Positions 45,561 to 56,899 of a stretch of DNA of 64,000 bases are shown here, one piece after another. Source of the DNA: Sodiomyces alkalinus F11 (Eukaryota; Ascomycota; Sordariomycetes; Glomerellales; Plectosphaerellaceae); assembly GCF_003711515.1 (NCBI RefSeq), contig NW_021167081.1, forward strand, positions 4,139,166 to 4,203,165, given 5' to 3'. The number at the start of each line of letters is the position of its first letter. Position 1 is the first letter of the stretch. The notes under the pieces were generated by a model. The model did not search any database and was not told the origin of the DNA. It worked only from the letters and a program-made list of their open reading frames with translations. Position numbers and translations under genes: made by a program.

Positions 45561-47017
45561 CTCCAGGACGTTTTAAAGTAAGATATATATATATCCCTAA
45601 ATAACGTAGAGGGATTTAACGGCTACGCCGGGCGTTATATAGCCTATGGCGTTCCCTAAAGCTATAGCACTAATAGCTCTTTTCCGTACTAGGTAAGTCC
45701 GGTTTAAAGTAATTAACCGAAGACGATTACCTCTTTAAGAATAAGGTCCTAATTACTTTCTTCTACGTTAACAATATTATCCTAATTTACCGTAAAGAAT
45801 ATAAATCTATAGCTAATAACCTGTTAAAATAGATATAGAAAAGCTTCTAGATTAGGTACTTAGGAATAATTAAGTGGTTCCTTATAATCCGCGTAGGATA
45901 TAAGCGTTAATAACGTAAGTTATAGTTATCGCTTAATACCTATATCACCGATAAGATAAAGGCGTTATAGGTAGATTATAGAGGTTATAGGGTTAAAAGC
46001 CCTTTTCCTTATCCTAATATTTTAGAACTATCTACTACCGACTAATATGCCTTGGAAGAGTTAATCTATTTATATCTTTAGAAGGTCGGTTCTATTAATT
46101 ACACCGCTTATTAGACCCGGCCCAACGTCTCTAAAGCCGCTTCGAGACTTACCGAATTTAGCACTAACCCTTTCAAATACTATTATAAAGCTACTAATAA
46201 GTGCCTAAAGTATCTCGGCTTAATAAAGACCCTATACCTCTACTTCGGACTACGTAAAGACTACTAAAAGCCTATACTCTTCTATACCTCCGACGCCGCC
46301 TTTGCGGACGATCGTAAGACTAGGTATAGCTTATAAGGTTACACGACTCTCCTATTCGGGGGTTCCATAGACTAAAGCGCTAATAAATAAATAAGCGTCA
46401 TAACCTCTAGTACTAAAGCCGAGCTTATGGCACGTTCTACTATTACTAGATAGTATATCGCGGTAAGGCGTTTAGTAAAGAACCTAATATTAACCTTTAA
46501 GGAGGAACCACTAATAGTATACTACGATAATTAATAAACTAAGTAACTACTAAAGTGCCCTAGGCCTTAGCTTATCTTTAAATTAAAGTATCTTGATCTC
46601 CACGCCCTTTAGATCCGGTAAACTATTTAAAAAGGGACCGTCTTTATTAATTGGATCGATACTAACGATATAGTTAGCGATAGCCTTATAAAGGCACTAC
46701 CCCCGTAGAAACACACGGCGTTTATATATCTGCTTAGTATAGAGGTCCCGACTAAATTAGATTAAAGTAATTAATAAGGGATAATGTCCTTCTATTACAT
46801 TTAAACTAAAGAAAAACAGTTAATTAGACGGTTATTTTAAGTGTTTTTATACGCCTATAGACTATTATTTAGGTATTGTTTTTAATACTTCTTAACTGCT
46901 TTTTCAGCTTTAACGCCTTTAACGCCGTTAATTAATATCTAGGCCCATTTTACCCTAGATTTACGGCTTTAAATTAAGCAGAATAGTCAGAATTAATCCT
47001 ATAGTTCTAGGAGGGTA
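45561..47017 (+). pseudogene. RT and RNase H of C2
   Basis: The RT core reads FFYVNNIILIYRKEY (FYVNN 45761-45775), both catalytic Asp changed to Asn. RNase H has FYTSDAAFADDRKTRYSL (about 46281-46335), TKAELMAR, and the end motif VSDSLIKALPP (about 46680-46705). The purine-rich GGAGGG (47010-47015) before the 3' LTR is a likely polypurine tract. Confidence 0.85.
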
Positions 47018-47209
47018 TATTAGATACCTGCAGCCACCTTATTAAGGTGTGATAAACCACATTATATCAGACGTATTGAGTACCTCGATTCTATATATCC
47101 ACAGTCATTTCCCCTGCTTTTTCCTTATAGTTGGATATCCCTATAAAGTATCACAAACTTCACTTAGATAAATACACACAATTCCGCGTACCTTATTTAT
47201 GTTCTGACA
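47018..47209 (+). repeat. 3' LTR of C2
   Basis: This 192-bp partner of 36625-36815 runs from TATTAGATACC to TTCTGACA. Only CG (47210-47211) separates it from the C3 LTR. Confidence 0.93.
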
Positions 47210-47211
47210 CG

Positions 47212-47439
47212 TGCTAAATACAGCGTAACAGTAATAGAGTAAAGAACGATAAGAACGGTTAGATTAAGAGGTTGTAAATTGATTGTATTAAAGCCGTAAA
47301 TCGTCGTAAAAACGTGTTATAAAAACGTGTAGTTACGAAGGCCTAATTAGTGCCCGAAATCCAACGGATTTCCACCTTTAGGCCTAACCGCGTAAACGGC
47401 CGTTGGGTTATTCTATAACCGAGGGAGGTCTATACGACA
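47212..47439 (-). repeat. 3' LTR of C3
   Basis: A 228-bp repeat from TGCTAAATACAG to ACGACA on the plus strand, matching 60231-60459. The purine-rich RC of 47440-47448 (AAGGGGGTG) fits a polypurine tract for a minus-strand element. Confidence 0.93.
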
Positions 47440-48240
47440 CACCCCCTTGACTGCCTAACTACACTAAACGGGTAGGTAGTTAAAGCTATTTATAGCCGAC
47501 CGATAATTCCGGTACTTTTATTACTACGTAGCCTCCGTTAAATTTATTCTCTAAGCGTTCTAAATAATCCGTTAAGACCTCCTCTAGCTTGCTTTACTAG
47601 AGGCGGTCCCGTATATCTGCCACGCCTACGTAGGCTCTCAATACTATAAGTTTATCGCCTGCTAACGCTTTCGTTAATCCCTCCGCTATTATTTCGCCAC
47701 TTATAATATAGCTAATGTTAATCCTCTCTTATTCCCGGGCTTCCTATAAGTAATAGTTATAAATATCTATATACCGTAAACGCGTGCTTGATATAGTAAT
47801 CTTAATGTTAACTAGCCGGATAGTCTAATTATTATCGTATAGGATCTGTAGTTATAGTGTATTAAATTCTACCTCTATCTATAGCAGTAATTATTATATA
47901 AAGATACCCTCCTTAGCATCTTATGCTAAAGATAGTGGCTCTGCCTTCGTTACTAATATTATAACTATTACTTACTTATTAGCGCGCTACGCGATTATAC
48001 CTCTAAAGGGGCGTATTATAAATCATTAACAGCTTTCCGATCTACTATATTATCAGTAAACAGTGTATTAGTATAGACCTTAATTATATCTCTACCTCCT
48101 AGTTCTAAGGCGGAGGTTTAGGTGGCTAATAGATATCGAATTAAATAGTTCGCGGTATAGTAATATACTTCCCCGGGATTAGTGTTAAATCGATATAGCC
48201 GCGATACCGTAAAGGCTATATCTGGCCGCGATATTACGGC
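47440..48240 (-). pseudogene. RNase H end of C3
   Basis: Read on the minus strand: RPDIAFTVSRLYRFNTNPGE (about 48230-48170), ALELGGRDIIKVYTNTLFTD and DRKAV. The catalytic first Asp of the Y-T-D-A motif has become Asn. The order matches C1, and the frame is continuous with 55453 across the G2 insertion. Confidence 0.82.
48236..48240. repeat. Target site duplication ACGGC (left) of G2 copy 2
   Basis: ACGGC precedes the 5' LTR and is repeated at 55448-55452. Confidence 0.92.
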
Positions 48241-48454
48241 TATTACGGGTTAACCCCGATATAAAGAATCCGGCTATACTCCGGATCTTCCTAACTACGC
48301 ATTTAGTTGATAGACCTATATCGCCTAGTTATCGCCACCTTATAGCTAGCCTAGCGCTATAGACTTTTCTCCTTTTCTTTCTTCCTTCCTTAGTTCTAGA
48401 TAATCTATTATTACGACCTTACTTAGTGCTATAACCTATAACTAGTCGTTTATA
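48241..48454 (+). repeat. 5' LTR of G2 copy 2
   Basis: Runs from TATTACGGGTTAACC to CGTTTATA (TG...CA ends changed to TA...TA), 214 bp, matched by 55234-55447 and, reversed, by 27619-27833. Confidence 0.95.
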
Positions 48455-48599
48455 TATCTAGAACTCTATGATAAGTATACTCTACGCTAGCGATAGATTA
48501 GGACCCTAATGCTACCGCCTGGCGACCTATTAGAATTAAATAGGTCGCGGAGTAGACGAACCGACGGTTCGAAGAAAACGACTAAGCCCTAACTATAAG

Positions 48600-50470
48600 G
48601 CTAAGCCCTCTTTATAAATACTATACTAATATTAATATAAGTCTCGCCCCGATATAAGAATTCTACTCGGAAATACGCTAGTTTATAAACTAATAACGCG
48701 TGAGGGAAGAAGGTAATAAGCGATAACGCCTATTAGTTGAATAGCTTATAGCCTAGCTCCTAGGATCGCCTACTCCGTAAACTTTAACCCCGCTTAATTT
48801 CAATATGTTAGCTCCTTTATAGACCCCGATAATTCTTATACTAGTAGAGTCTGCTCTATTACCGGTTTTATTACTAACGCTATAGCCGATAATAATAGTA
48901 ATCGCCTTAACCTTAATAGCAGTGCCCCGTCAGACTATTAATAGCACGGCGAAGTTCTTAGAGAAATAAGTATATTATAGCGTATAGGCCTATACGATAT
49001 AGTAGAAGCTTATAATTAATAGCGACTTATTCTAGAATAATATACGAGTTTAGTATATAATCTATAATTACCTAAGGCCCGAAGTATAATAGGTTATATC
49101 GGCCTTCTATAAAAGCGATACACCGGGTAAGCTTATAAACTATAATAACTTTATAAGGTATCTTCATTATACCTACCTTAACCCTATAGAATAATCGCGG
49201 GCTACCTAAGCCTTATATATAATTTATTAATAATCCGATAAATCGTTTACCGCCTTCCTACCCTATTTTAAAAGATAGATTACCGTTATAGGCGGTACTA
49301 AATAGGAAGCTACCATATAGAGCTTATTCTTTAAAGGAGTAATTACCTCGTAACTTAAGGATAACTTATCTCCGCCTATATCCTTATTAACTATTATACT
49401 ATATAGATTAACGGCGTATAAGAAATTACCGGGAAACTTAAAGGTTATTAATTCGAATAAAACTACGATAAATAAGCTTAAGACTATATACCCGCGAACA
49501 AGGATACTAATAACGATACGAATATAGGCGGAGTAAACCGTGTTAGTAATAGGAAGGCAAAGCAAAAGACTCGGATATACTATAACTATAATAAGACGGA
49601 GTATATCGCGCGGAACTATAAAAAGCTAAACGAAAACTAAGATATAGTCCGGAAGGTTGAAAAGACTCGCGCGAAGTATCGCGATAAGAGCGGGGATACG
49701 TTATCTAGTAAGGATAACTCGGACAAAGAATAGCTCTAGCACGAAAACGGGTATTAGAGCCGATAGCCGTGATATAGCGGGAGTAAAAGGCGTTTAAAGT
49801 GCGTGCTAAGAATAACCCGGTATTTATAGTAGCTAAAGTAAATAAATAGCGTATCCTCGCCCTTATTAGTACTAGTTACGACTACTATACCACTATAAGT
49901 AAATAGTTTACCTACAGACTTTAATTACGATTTATTAATAAGACGAATCGACTACTAAATAGCTTCTTAGAAGCTACCGGGACTATTAGTAGCGCGGGGA
50001 TTACCGTTTCAAAGCTTAAGATTAACGGCTACCCGTAAAGAATATTCGTATATATAATACCCCGGCTCAATTAAAATGTATTCCTCGGGAAGCCCTAGAC
50101 ATAATAAAATAATATAATATACTATACTAAGAATAAACGGCGTTATTATAGAGTAGCCGCATTAAATATATAACTTTATTATAAAAAGGAACCTATCGGA
50201 GTTTAAGCTATCCGTAACGCTTATTTAGTTACTAGATCCGTATTCGCGGGTATTATCCGATAAATATAACGGAAGGGCGAAGAAGTCTTAGTCTAGAGAG
50301 TAAACTTAAAGGATATAAAAAAAGCGTTATATAAAAAGTAACTTACGGACCCGAAAGACTTTATAAGTAAAAACCTATTACGAGAATTCGGCGACCTATT
50401 TACGCCCGATAAGGCTAACTAATTACCCTTGGACCGATTAAGAGTTAACTATAAGGTAAACCTTATACCC
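48600..50470 (+). pseudogene. gag and protease region of G2 copy 2
   Basis: Plus-strand frames with RIP stops match G2 copy 1 gag. A zinc-knuckle-like cluster is expected near 49560-49600 but the Cys/His codons are now mostly Tyr. A basic Lys/Arg-rich piece follows at 49600-49800. The protease motif was not clearly readable. Confidence 0.6.
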
Positions 50471-51700
50471 GGAAGCGATAGTAATGAATCATAATTTCCT
50501 TAGGGGCCGGTCTATAATATATTAAGAGAGGAACTCCTAGTATTACGGAAAATACTTACCGATCTAATAGATAAAGGATTTATCCGTGCTAGTAGTTTAA
50601 AAGCCGTGGCTCCTATCCTTTTCGTAAAGAAGCTAAGTAGAGGACTTTAATTTTATTATAACTATTAAGCGTTAAACGCGATTACTAAATAAGATTATTA
50701 CTTACTCCCGTTAATAGCTAAGATACTATAAAACCTAAGGTAAGCGAAATAGTTTATAAAGCTTAACGTAGTCGCTACCTTCTATAAGATTAGAATAGCC
50801 TTAGGATATAAATATAAGCCTATATTCCGAACTCGTTTTAGGCTTTTCGAGTAGCTTATCTACCTATTCGGCTTAAGTAAGGCCCCCGTGACTTTTTAGC
50901 GATATATTAATAAAACGCTATAACGCTTCTTAGATAACTGTATTACTTCTTATATTAATAATATCCTAGTTTATTTTAGTAGGAGTTAGGCCGATTATAA
51001 GACGAAGGTAAAATAAGTACTTCGTGCGCTTACGGATATTAGCCTAAACCTAGATCCGTTAAAGTATAAGTTTAGCGTGAAGATAGTAAAGTACCTAGGA
51101 TTTATAATTACCGCGGGCAAAGGCGTATTTTATAACCTAAAGAAGTTATAAGCTATCCGCGAGTAGGAAATGCCTATAACTATTAAGGGCGTATAAAGCT
51201 TCTTAGGGTTTATAAAGTATTACTAGATCTTTATTAAGGACTTTTTGGGGATCTTTACCCCGTTAATAGCACTTACTAAGAAAGACTATACCTTTTAATA
51301 GGGTCCTAAGGAAAAAGCGGCCTTTCGTGAGCTAAAGGCGAGGTTCTAAGAAGGACTAATATCATAATAAGAGGACCTAGTAAATAAGATATTTATTAAG
51401 ATAACTACTCGGGGTTTACCCTTAGGGGTAGCCTAATATAAGAAAACGCGGACGGAAATCGCTATATAGTCGTATACTATTCACGTAAACTTAATAAAGC
51501 GGAATATAATAACCTAATCTATTAAAAGGAAATACTAGCGATTATAAGTTATCTAATAATATAACAGGCTAAGCGTATTAGTTATAGGTAATTTATAGTC
51601 TTCTCTAACTATACGGCAGTTAAATGCTTTATAATAAAGCGAACACTTACTAAGTAATAAAGCTAATAGGCCGGTAAGCTTATATAGTTTAACTTTATAC
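50471..51700 (+). pseudogene. RT and RNase H of G2 copy 2
   Basis: RT blocks FRTRFRLFE near 50830-50856 and LIYLFGLSKAPVTF (about 50857-50900) lead to the catalytic SYINNILVYF (YINN 50951-50962), with both Asp changed to Asn after T. RNase H follows with YYSRKLNKAEYNNLIY near 51475-51522. The copy agrees with copy 1 in motif order and in the Asn pair. Confidence 0.85.
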
Positions 51701-51979
51701 TTAATTATCGGAAGGGAAAGGGTAATATAATACCGGATACCCTCTCGCGTTAATAGTACGATAAGCCTTAAGATATAATAGATAAATAGGAGTAATCTTA
51801 ATATATTTAATTAGTTCTCTATAACGTGATTTTACTTAGTATTCGTTATATTTATAATAGCTAAATAATCTTTAAGGCAGACTAAAAGCTATAACGATTA
51901 TAGGATAAGACGCTTATAACCGATAAATAGTATTAAGGAGCCTTATCCGCGGTTACTAAGGAAGACTAGTAGTTCCTAT

Positions 51980-53100
51980 TAATATTAGAATTAAAGCTAT
52001 AAATAGCCGAGTATTTAGTTTTTATAACCGGGTTATTACTATTCCGCGACCGAATTTAGGTGCCCGGGTCTATTAAAGGGTTAATGTTATAAGGGAGGAT
52101 TATTTAGTTAATTCACGACTTAGTAATCAGGGGATATCCCGGACGCGAAAATACTCTTACCTTAGTAGCGCGTTATTTCTTTTAGCCGAGGATAAGTAAA
52201 GATATCCGACGATTCGTCTGGAACTATTATATCTACGGAAAAGGGTATATATAGAGGAATACGAAAAAAGGCCTTTTAAGCCCCCTCCCTATACTAAAAC
52301 GAATACGGAGTAACCTATTAATAGACTTTATAACGGACCTATTACTAGCCGGCGAGAAGAAGGCGCACTACTTTTAGGTTAGTATAGACCGCCTAACTAA
52401 GGCTATAATATTAGAAGCGATAAAGATAATAAAAGCCGAAGCTTATACGGAATAGTTCCTATACTACTATTTTCGGTTTTATAGAATACTTAGGTTAATT
52501 ATTAGTAACCGAGGTTCGAACTAGATAAATAGGTTCTAGAAGTACTTTTACGAGCTTATACGAATATCGTGTTAGCTTAGCACGGCTTATTACCCCTAGA
52601 CTAATAAAGTAATAGAGTATATAAACTAAGAAGTATAAGCTTATTTACGAGGCTTTATCTATTACGCTTAAGACGACTAGGATTACTTACTACCCATGGT
52701 ATAACTAGCTTTAAATAACCGCGAGAGCTTTATAACCGGGTTGAGTCCTTTCTTCTTAATATATCGCTATTATATCGACTTAATCCAGATAACTAAGGAG
52801 CCTTTTATAGAACCTAGAGTATTAGCGGCCTATAACCTTTTACGCCGTTTATAAAAAGCGACCAAGTACGCCTAGGCTATAATCGTGTTGGTATAGCTTA
52901 GGAATCAGGAGTCCGCTAACTAATATCGTATACCGGCTAAGCGTTTTAAGGTTAAAGACTTAGTCTAGATATTATTAGCTAATTACTTAACTCCGCGATT
53001 ATCCCGTAAGCTTAATTAACGTTATCGTAAATACCGAGTTATAAAGATAATTAGCCTATATATAGTTAAGCTCGCTATACTATTATAGATTTACTCTTAA
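51980..53100 (+). pseudogene. Integrase of G2 copy 2
   Basis: The zinc region at about 52100-52250 precedes a core with LIDFITDLLLAGEKKAHYF near 52320-52375, matching the split integrase of copy 1. It ends YRIPAKRFKVKDLV near 52930-52970. The zinc Cys of CYKC-type positions appear as Tyr (NYYIYGK near 52218-52240). Confidence 0.8.
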
Positions 53101-53439
53101 TTCTACGTGGACTTACTACGTCGCGCAGGCGATAATCCCCTTCCGGGATAAGTAGTAAATAACCTATAACCACCGCTTATTTAAGAGGTGACCTAGGAAA
53201 TCCTCTATATAAGGACGAAAAGGCGAGGGAGGGGATTCAGATATAAGGTACTAGTATAATAGGTAGGATACTATAAGGCTACCTAGGAACCGCTAGAACT
53301 ATTAGCGTAAATATAGGTATATAATAAGTTTAAAAGGAAATTCCGTTTAGTAATAACGAATAATAGCCTATTAGATACCTTCGCGCTATTATAATATAGG
53401 GGCCGATATATAAGCGATTATATCGCGATAATTAGAAAG

Positions 53440-55100
53440 AAGTAAGAGGCGGATTGAGTTTAGACTAATTAGGCCCCGCGCCTTAGCTACGCTTAATATA
53501 AGCCTAGATTACTATCCTTAGCCTTAAAATCGCTATCCTTAGGATTATCGATTTCTGTAAAAGTTTTATACTTATAGCCCCGTTATAGATTAGAGTCTAT
53601 CTCCTTAACCTTATTATTGTCTATATTATTATTTTTATTATCGTTATTATCGGGGATTACGACTATACTAGTAATAGTTATACCCGTGGGTGTAACAGCC
53701 CGCTTATACTCCGCGAATTATTAGAGTTTAGAGATTATAATATTAGCGTAACCGAGTATAAGTATCTCCGTAAATAGCTAAGTATACTCCTTTAGCTGTA
53801 TAAGATTAAATCGTCTAAAGTCTTTATCCGATAACTTTAACTCCGATAAAAAAGCAGGAGTAATAGGATAAGCGTTTTTTTCCGCTAAAGTATTAGGAGG
53901 GATTAGGCTTAAACCTGTTACCTTACCTATAGTCTTAGAAGGAGGAGATAAAGCTAGTTATTCCACCCTAGTAATAACCTCCTCTGGAGGCGATAGGTCT
54001 AGTCCTAATACCGTTTTTTTAAGACCCTTAAAGGAAGAGGAGAGACTAGCATAAGTATTTTACTAGTGACCTTTATTACCGGAGGAAGTAAGACTAATTT
54101 AATTACCTTATTAATAACCTGAGGAAAAGGTAGTAAGGCTAACTATAGTGCTACCTTTTCTTAGACCTCCTAAGGAGTAGAAGGGGCTAGCGTGATTACC
54201 GTGTTAGGAGTCTCCACGGGATGCATAGCTATAAGTGAAATTACTGTTATTGCTTCCTTAGCTATAAGGGTATTCTTAGAATACCGTGTAAACGTTAAGA
54301 TACGGTTCTTACTCCTAGAAAAAGGGTTAGCGAGACGGTCTTAATATTAAAGGGGGAGGAGGCCTTATAGAGGCGTTCTTATTGTTATCGTTAATAAGGG
54401 TAGCTATCTCGAATAACCTCCGCGCGTAGCCTTTAAGGTCTACTAGAAGAGGAGTATACCGGTATATCTTTATAAAGTATATATAGTATTTCTTCTCCTA
54501 ATTAGTCTAGCTACGATAAAGGCGTTTATACTTCCTATTAGCGATATCGCGGGTATAAGGGAGGTATAGCTTAGTATAAACATTACCGGGAGGGTACTTA
54601 GGAGGCCGACTACCCGCCGATTTCTTCTTCTTAGCCGGAGGCGATAATAATAACGCGAACTATTATACGGTTATTATCGCCTTAAGATATAAGAGTATTA
54701 TACCTATATTATTATTAGTGGTATACTTACTATTATTATTACTCCGATTATCGCTAGGGGCTAGCGTTATCTATATAATGATATAAGTTAGTAAAGGGTG
54801 CCTTATAAATAAATCGTAAAAAAGAGACGGCTTACCTTAGACAGAGAGCTCTTAAACTAGCCGAGTATTAATAGATATTAACTAAGAATAGGAGAGTTAA
54901 AAAAATCGTCGCTATAAGGAAGATCGAGTAACGGAACTACTAATACTATTATTATTATTATTAAAGTTAGGAAGAGAAATAGAGGAAGAGGAAGCCTATA
55001 AAGAAAACGGGGCCGATATATCTACGGATAAATCTACGCGAGGGAGGCCTATATTACTATTTCGGGCACGTGAATAAAGGTTAGTAGGCGACTTAAGATT
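53440..55100 (-). pseudogene. Antisense accessory frame of G2 copy 2, with a Cys-rich part
   Basis: On the minus strand, between integrase and the 3' LTR, one frame is followed from about 55100 to 53440. It starts Ser/Asn-rich (NFNNNNNSISSSVTR near 54975-54930). At about 54590-54430 it has a cluster with many Tyr in spaced positions (YTKLYLPYTRDI, then RKYKRLY) that would read Cys before RIP, like a zinc-binding module. The C-terminal part aligns in frame with 12690-13260 of copy 1. The two copies share reading frame and stop positions, so it is a genuine element gene of unknown role. Confidence 0.62.
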
Positions 55101-55233
55101 TCTTTAATATTAAGGTAAGGGCCAGGTAAGATAAAAGGACGCGATTATTCCTTCATCACCGCGATATAAGGGGGAGCCGAGCTATAACGGGGACGCGAGG
55201 TTATATAACCCCTAGAGGGAGGGGGGGGGGTAG

Positions 55234-55447
55234 TGTTTCGGGTTAACCCTAATATAAAGGATCCGGCTATACTCCAGATCTTCCTAACTACGCGCTTAGT
55301 TAACGGACCTATATGGCCTAGTTATCGCTACCTTATAGCTACCCTAGCGCTATAAACTTTCCTCCTTTTTCTTCTTCCTTCCTTAGTTCTAGATAATCCA
55401 TTATTATAACCTTACTTAGTGCCACGACCTATGACCAGTCGTTTATA
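55234..55447 (+). repeat. 3' LTR of G2 copy 2
   Basis: 214 bp starting TGTTTCGGGTTAACC, preceded by the polypurine tract GAGGGAGGGGGGGGGG (about 55215-55230). Confidence 0.95.
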
Positions 55448-55452
55448 ACGGC
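55448..55452. repeat. Target site duplication ACGGC (right) of G2 copy 2
   Basis: Identical to 48236-48240. C3 sequence resumes here. Confidence 0.92.
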
Positions 55453-56700
55453 TACGTATAGCACGGAGCCTATTTTATATTAGTAGCTTTTAGTAGCTAT
55501 AGAGCTATTATTATAGAGTATTAGTTCTGCGGCTTTTATAGGGTATATAGGGCCGTAAGAGCTTCCTTTTCTAGGGTCTAATAGTCGTTGTAACTTAGAT
55601 ATATAGTCGCATTCTAATAGCTATATCGGGTGTGCGGCATAATTATGAATATCCTTAATACTAAGGAATCACTATAGAGATCTACCCCCATATAGGCTAT
55701 AATACTATTTAAGGTCATTAATAGCACGCCATATTTCACTCTTATACAGTCCTTATAAGTAATAACAATATTATTAATACAAAAGAATAGCATAACGCCG
55801 CGCCGTAGAAAATAACACGGTTCCTACGGCACTATTATAAAACTATCCTCGAGAAGTATTTTAGTAATCTACTTCTACTATAGCAGGGGAGATTCCTTAA
55901 GACTATATTGTGCCTTTTTTAGTAATGGGTGCCTCTTCGAATCTCTATAACCTAGTAGTTCTGTTATAAAGATATTATAGGGAAGGGGGGCGTGTATAAA
56001 CGCGTTAATAATACTGTATTATATTAGAGAAAGATTAAATCGGGCCGTAATCGCTATTAACGCCCGGAATAATTATCCTATAAGTATAGCCGCGTCGGTA
56101 TCGTTAAGGAAATCGCGATACTATTAATCTTCGCGCACTATAAGGCATGCCTTATATTTATATAGAAAACTATATTTATCGTATTTATAAGTTATTACCT
56201 ATGTATAATGAAGAACCTAATACCTAGCTATAATAGCCTTAGGCACTATAATCTATAATCCTATCTCCTAGTAGCTCCGTAGATAGTCTTATTACGCTTA
56301 CGGGAATAGCTCCGGATGGGGATACCCCTTAAGGTATATTAGTGTCTTAGCGGTGCTAGTAGTTCCTGCCGGTGGATCTTTCCGGGGGCGGGAACCGCCG
56401 GTGCTATAGCAAAGGCCGGGGGAGCTACCGGTTCTAACAGTCGTTATTACGGTTATTTAAGTATCTTCTTAATCTTTAGCCTTATTAGCGGTTTTCCGTC
56501 TAACTTATAGGTATACGGACCGTGCCGGCCGGGGTTAAGCACCGAGATCTAAGTATTATCGCTGCTACTATCTCCTCGCGGTGCTATAAGGTTTATATCT
56601 ATAATTACTGTTACTATTAGGAGAGCTATTAAGGACGATGTATCTAGTAGAGTTAGTAGCTAGATTATTAGTTATAGAGGTTAGTAATTAAGCGCCCTTA
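55453..56700 (-). pseudogene. RT of C3, right of the G2 insertion
   Basis: Minus-strand frame with the copia RT core reading F-C-I-N-N-I-V-I-T-Y-K-D (NN at 55770-55775, where D-D is expected). Adjacent hydrophobic blocks match C1. The frame runs into 48240 after removal of G2 copy 2. Confidence 0.82.
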
Positions 56701-56899
56701 TAATAATAAAATCCGGCACCGGTATTATAGCTTTTACCCCTATTCCACTCGGCTCCTACGGTATATCCGGCGGGAGGTTTTTATGCGCCGGGAGAGGGAT
56801 ATACTACCGGCCACCCGGTAGGGGGTTCTTATCTACTAGGGGATAGATCTCCTACACGGCTGCTGGAGGGAGGTTTTTATCCTCTAGGGAGCGATTAGC

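Larger units (their letters stand above)
36625..47209 (+). mobile_element. Ty1/copia retrotransposon C2, split by a LINE
   Basis: The LTRs are 36625-36815 and 47018-47209. Removing the LINE (37508-43765) leaves about 4.3 kb with gag, protease, a shortened integrase interval, RT and RNase H. The gag frame continues across the LINE in the same phase (YFQKV-type reading on the left, NLQNV on the right). The integrase interval between protease and RT is under about 0.9 kb, so part of it is probably deleted. The flanks GGTGT and CGTGC do not match, so no target duplication was identified. Confidence 0.9.
48241..55447 (+). mobile_element. Complete Ty3/gypsy retrotransposon G2 copy 2
   Basis: A 7207-bp element with 214-bp LTRs (48241-48454, 55234-55447) and a perfect ACGGC duplication. 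Gag, protease, RT, RNase H and integrase lie on the plus strand, followed by an antisense accessory frame between integrase and the 3' LTR. It is inserted in the RT/RNase H border of C3. RIP has damaged all frames. The minus-strand open frame at 49263-49565 is a shadow of gag. Confidence 0.96.

Noticed and set aside
49263..49565. 100-codon minus-strand frame with hydrophobic residues
   Set aside because: Antisense to gag of G2 copy 2; the matching region of copy 1 does not keep it open.
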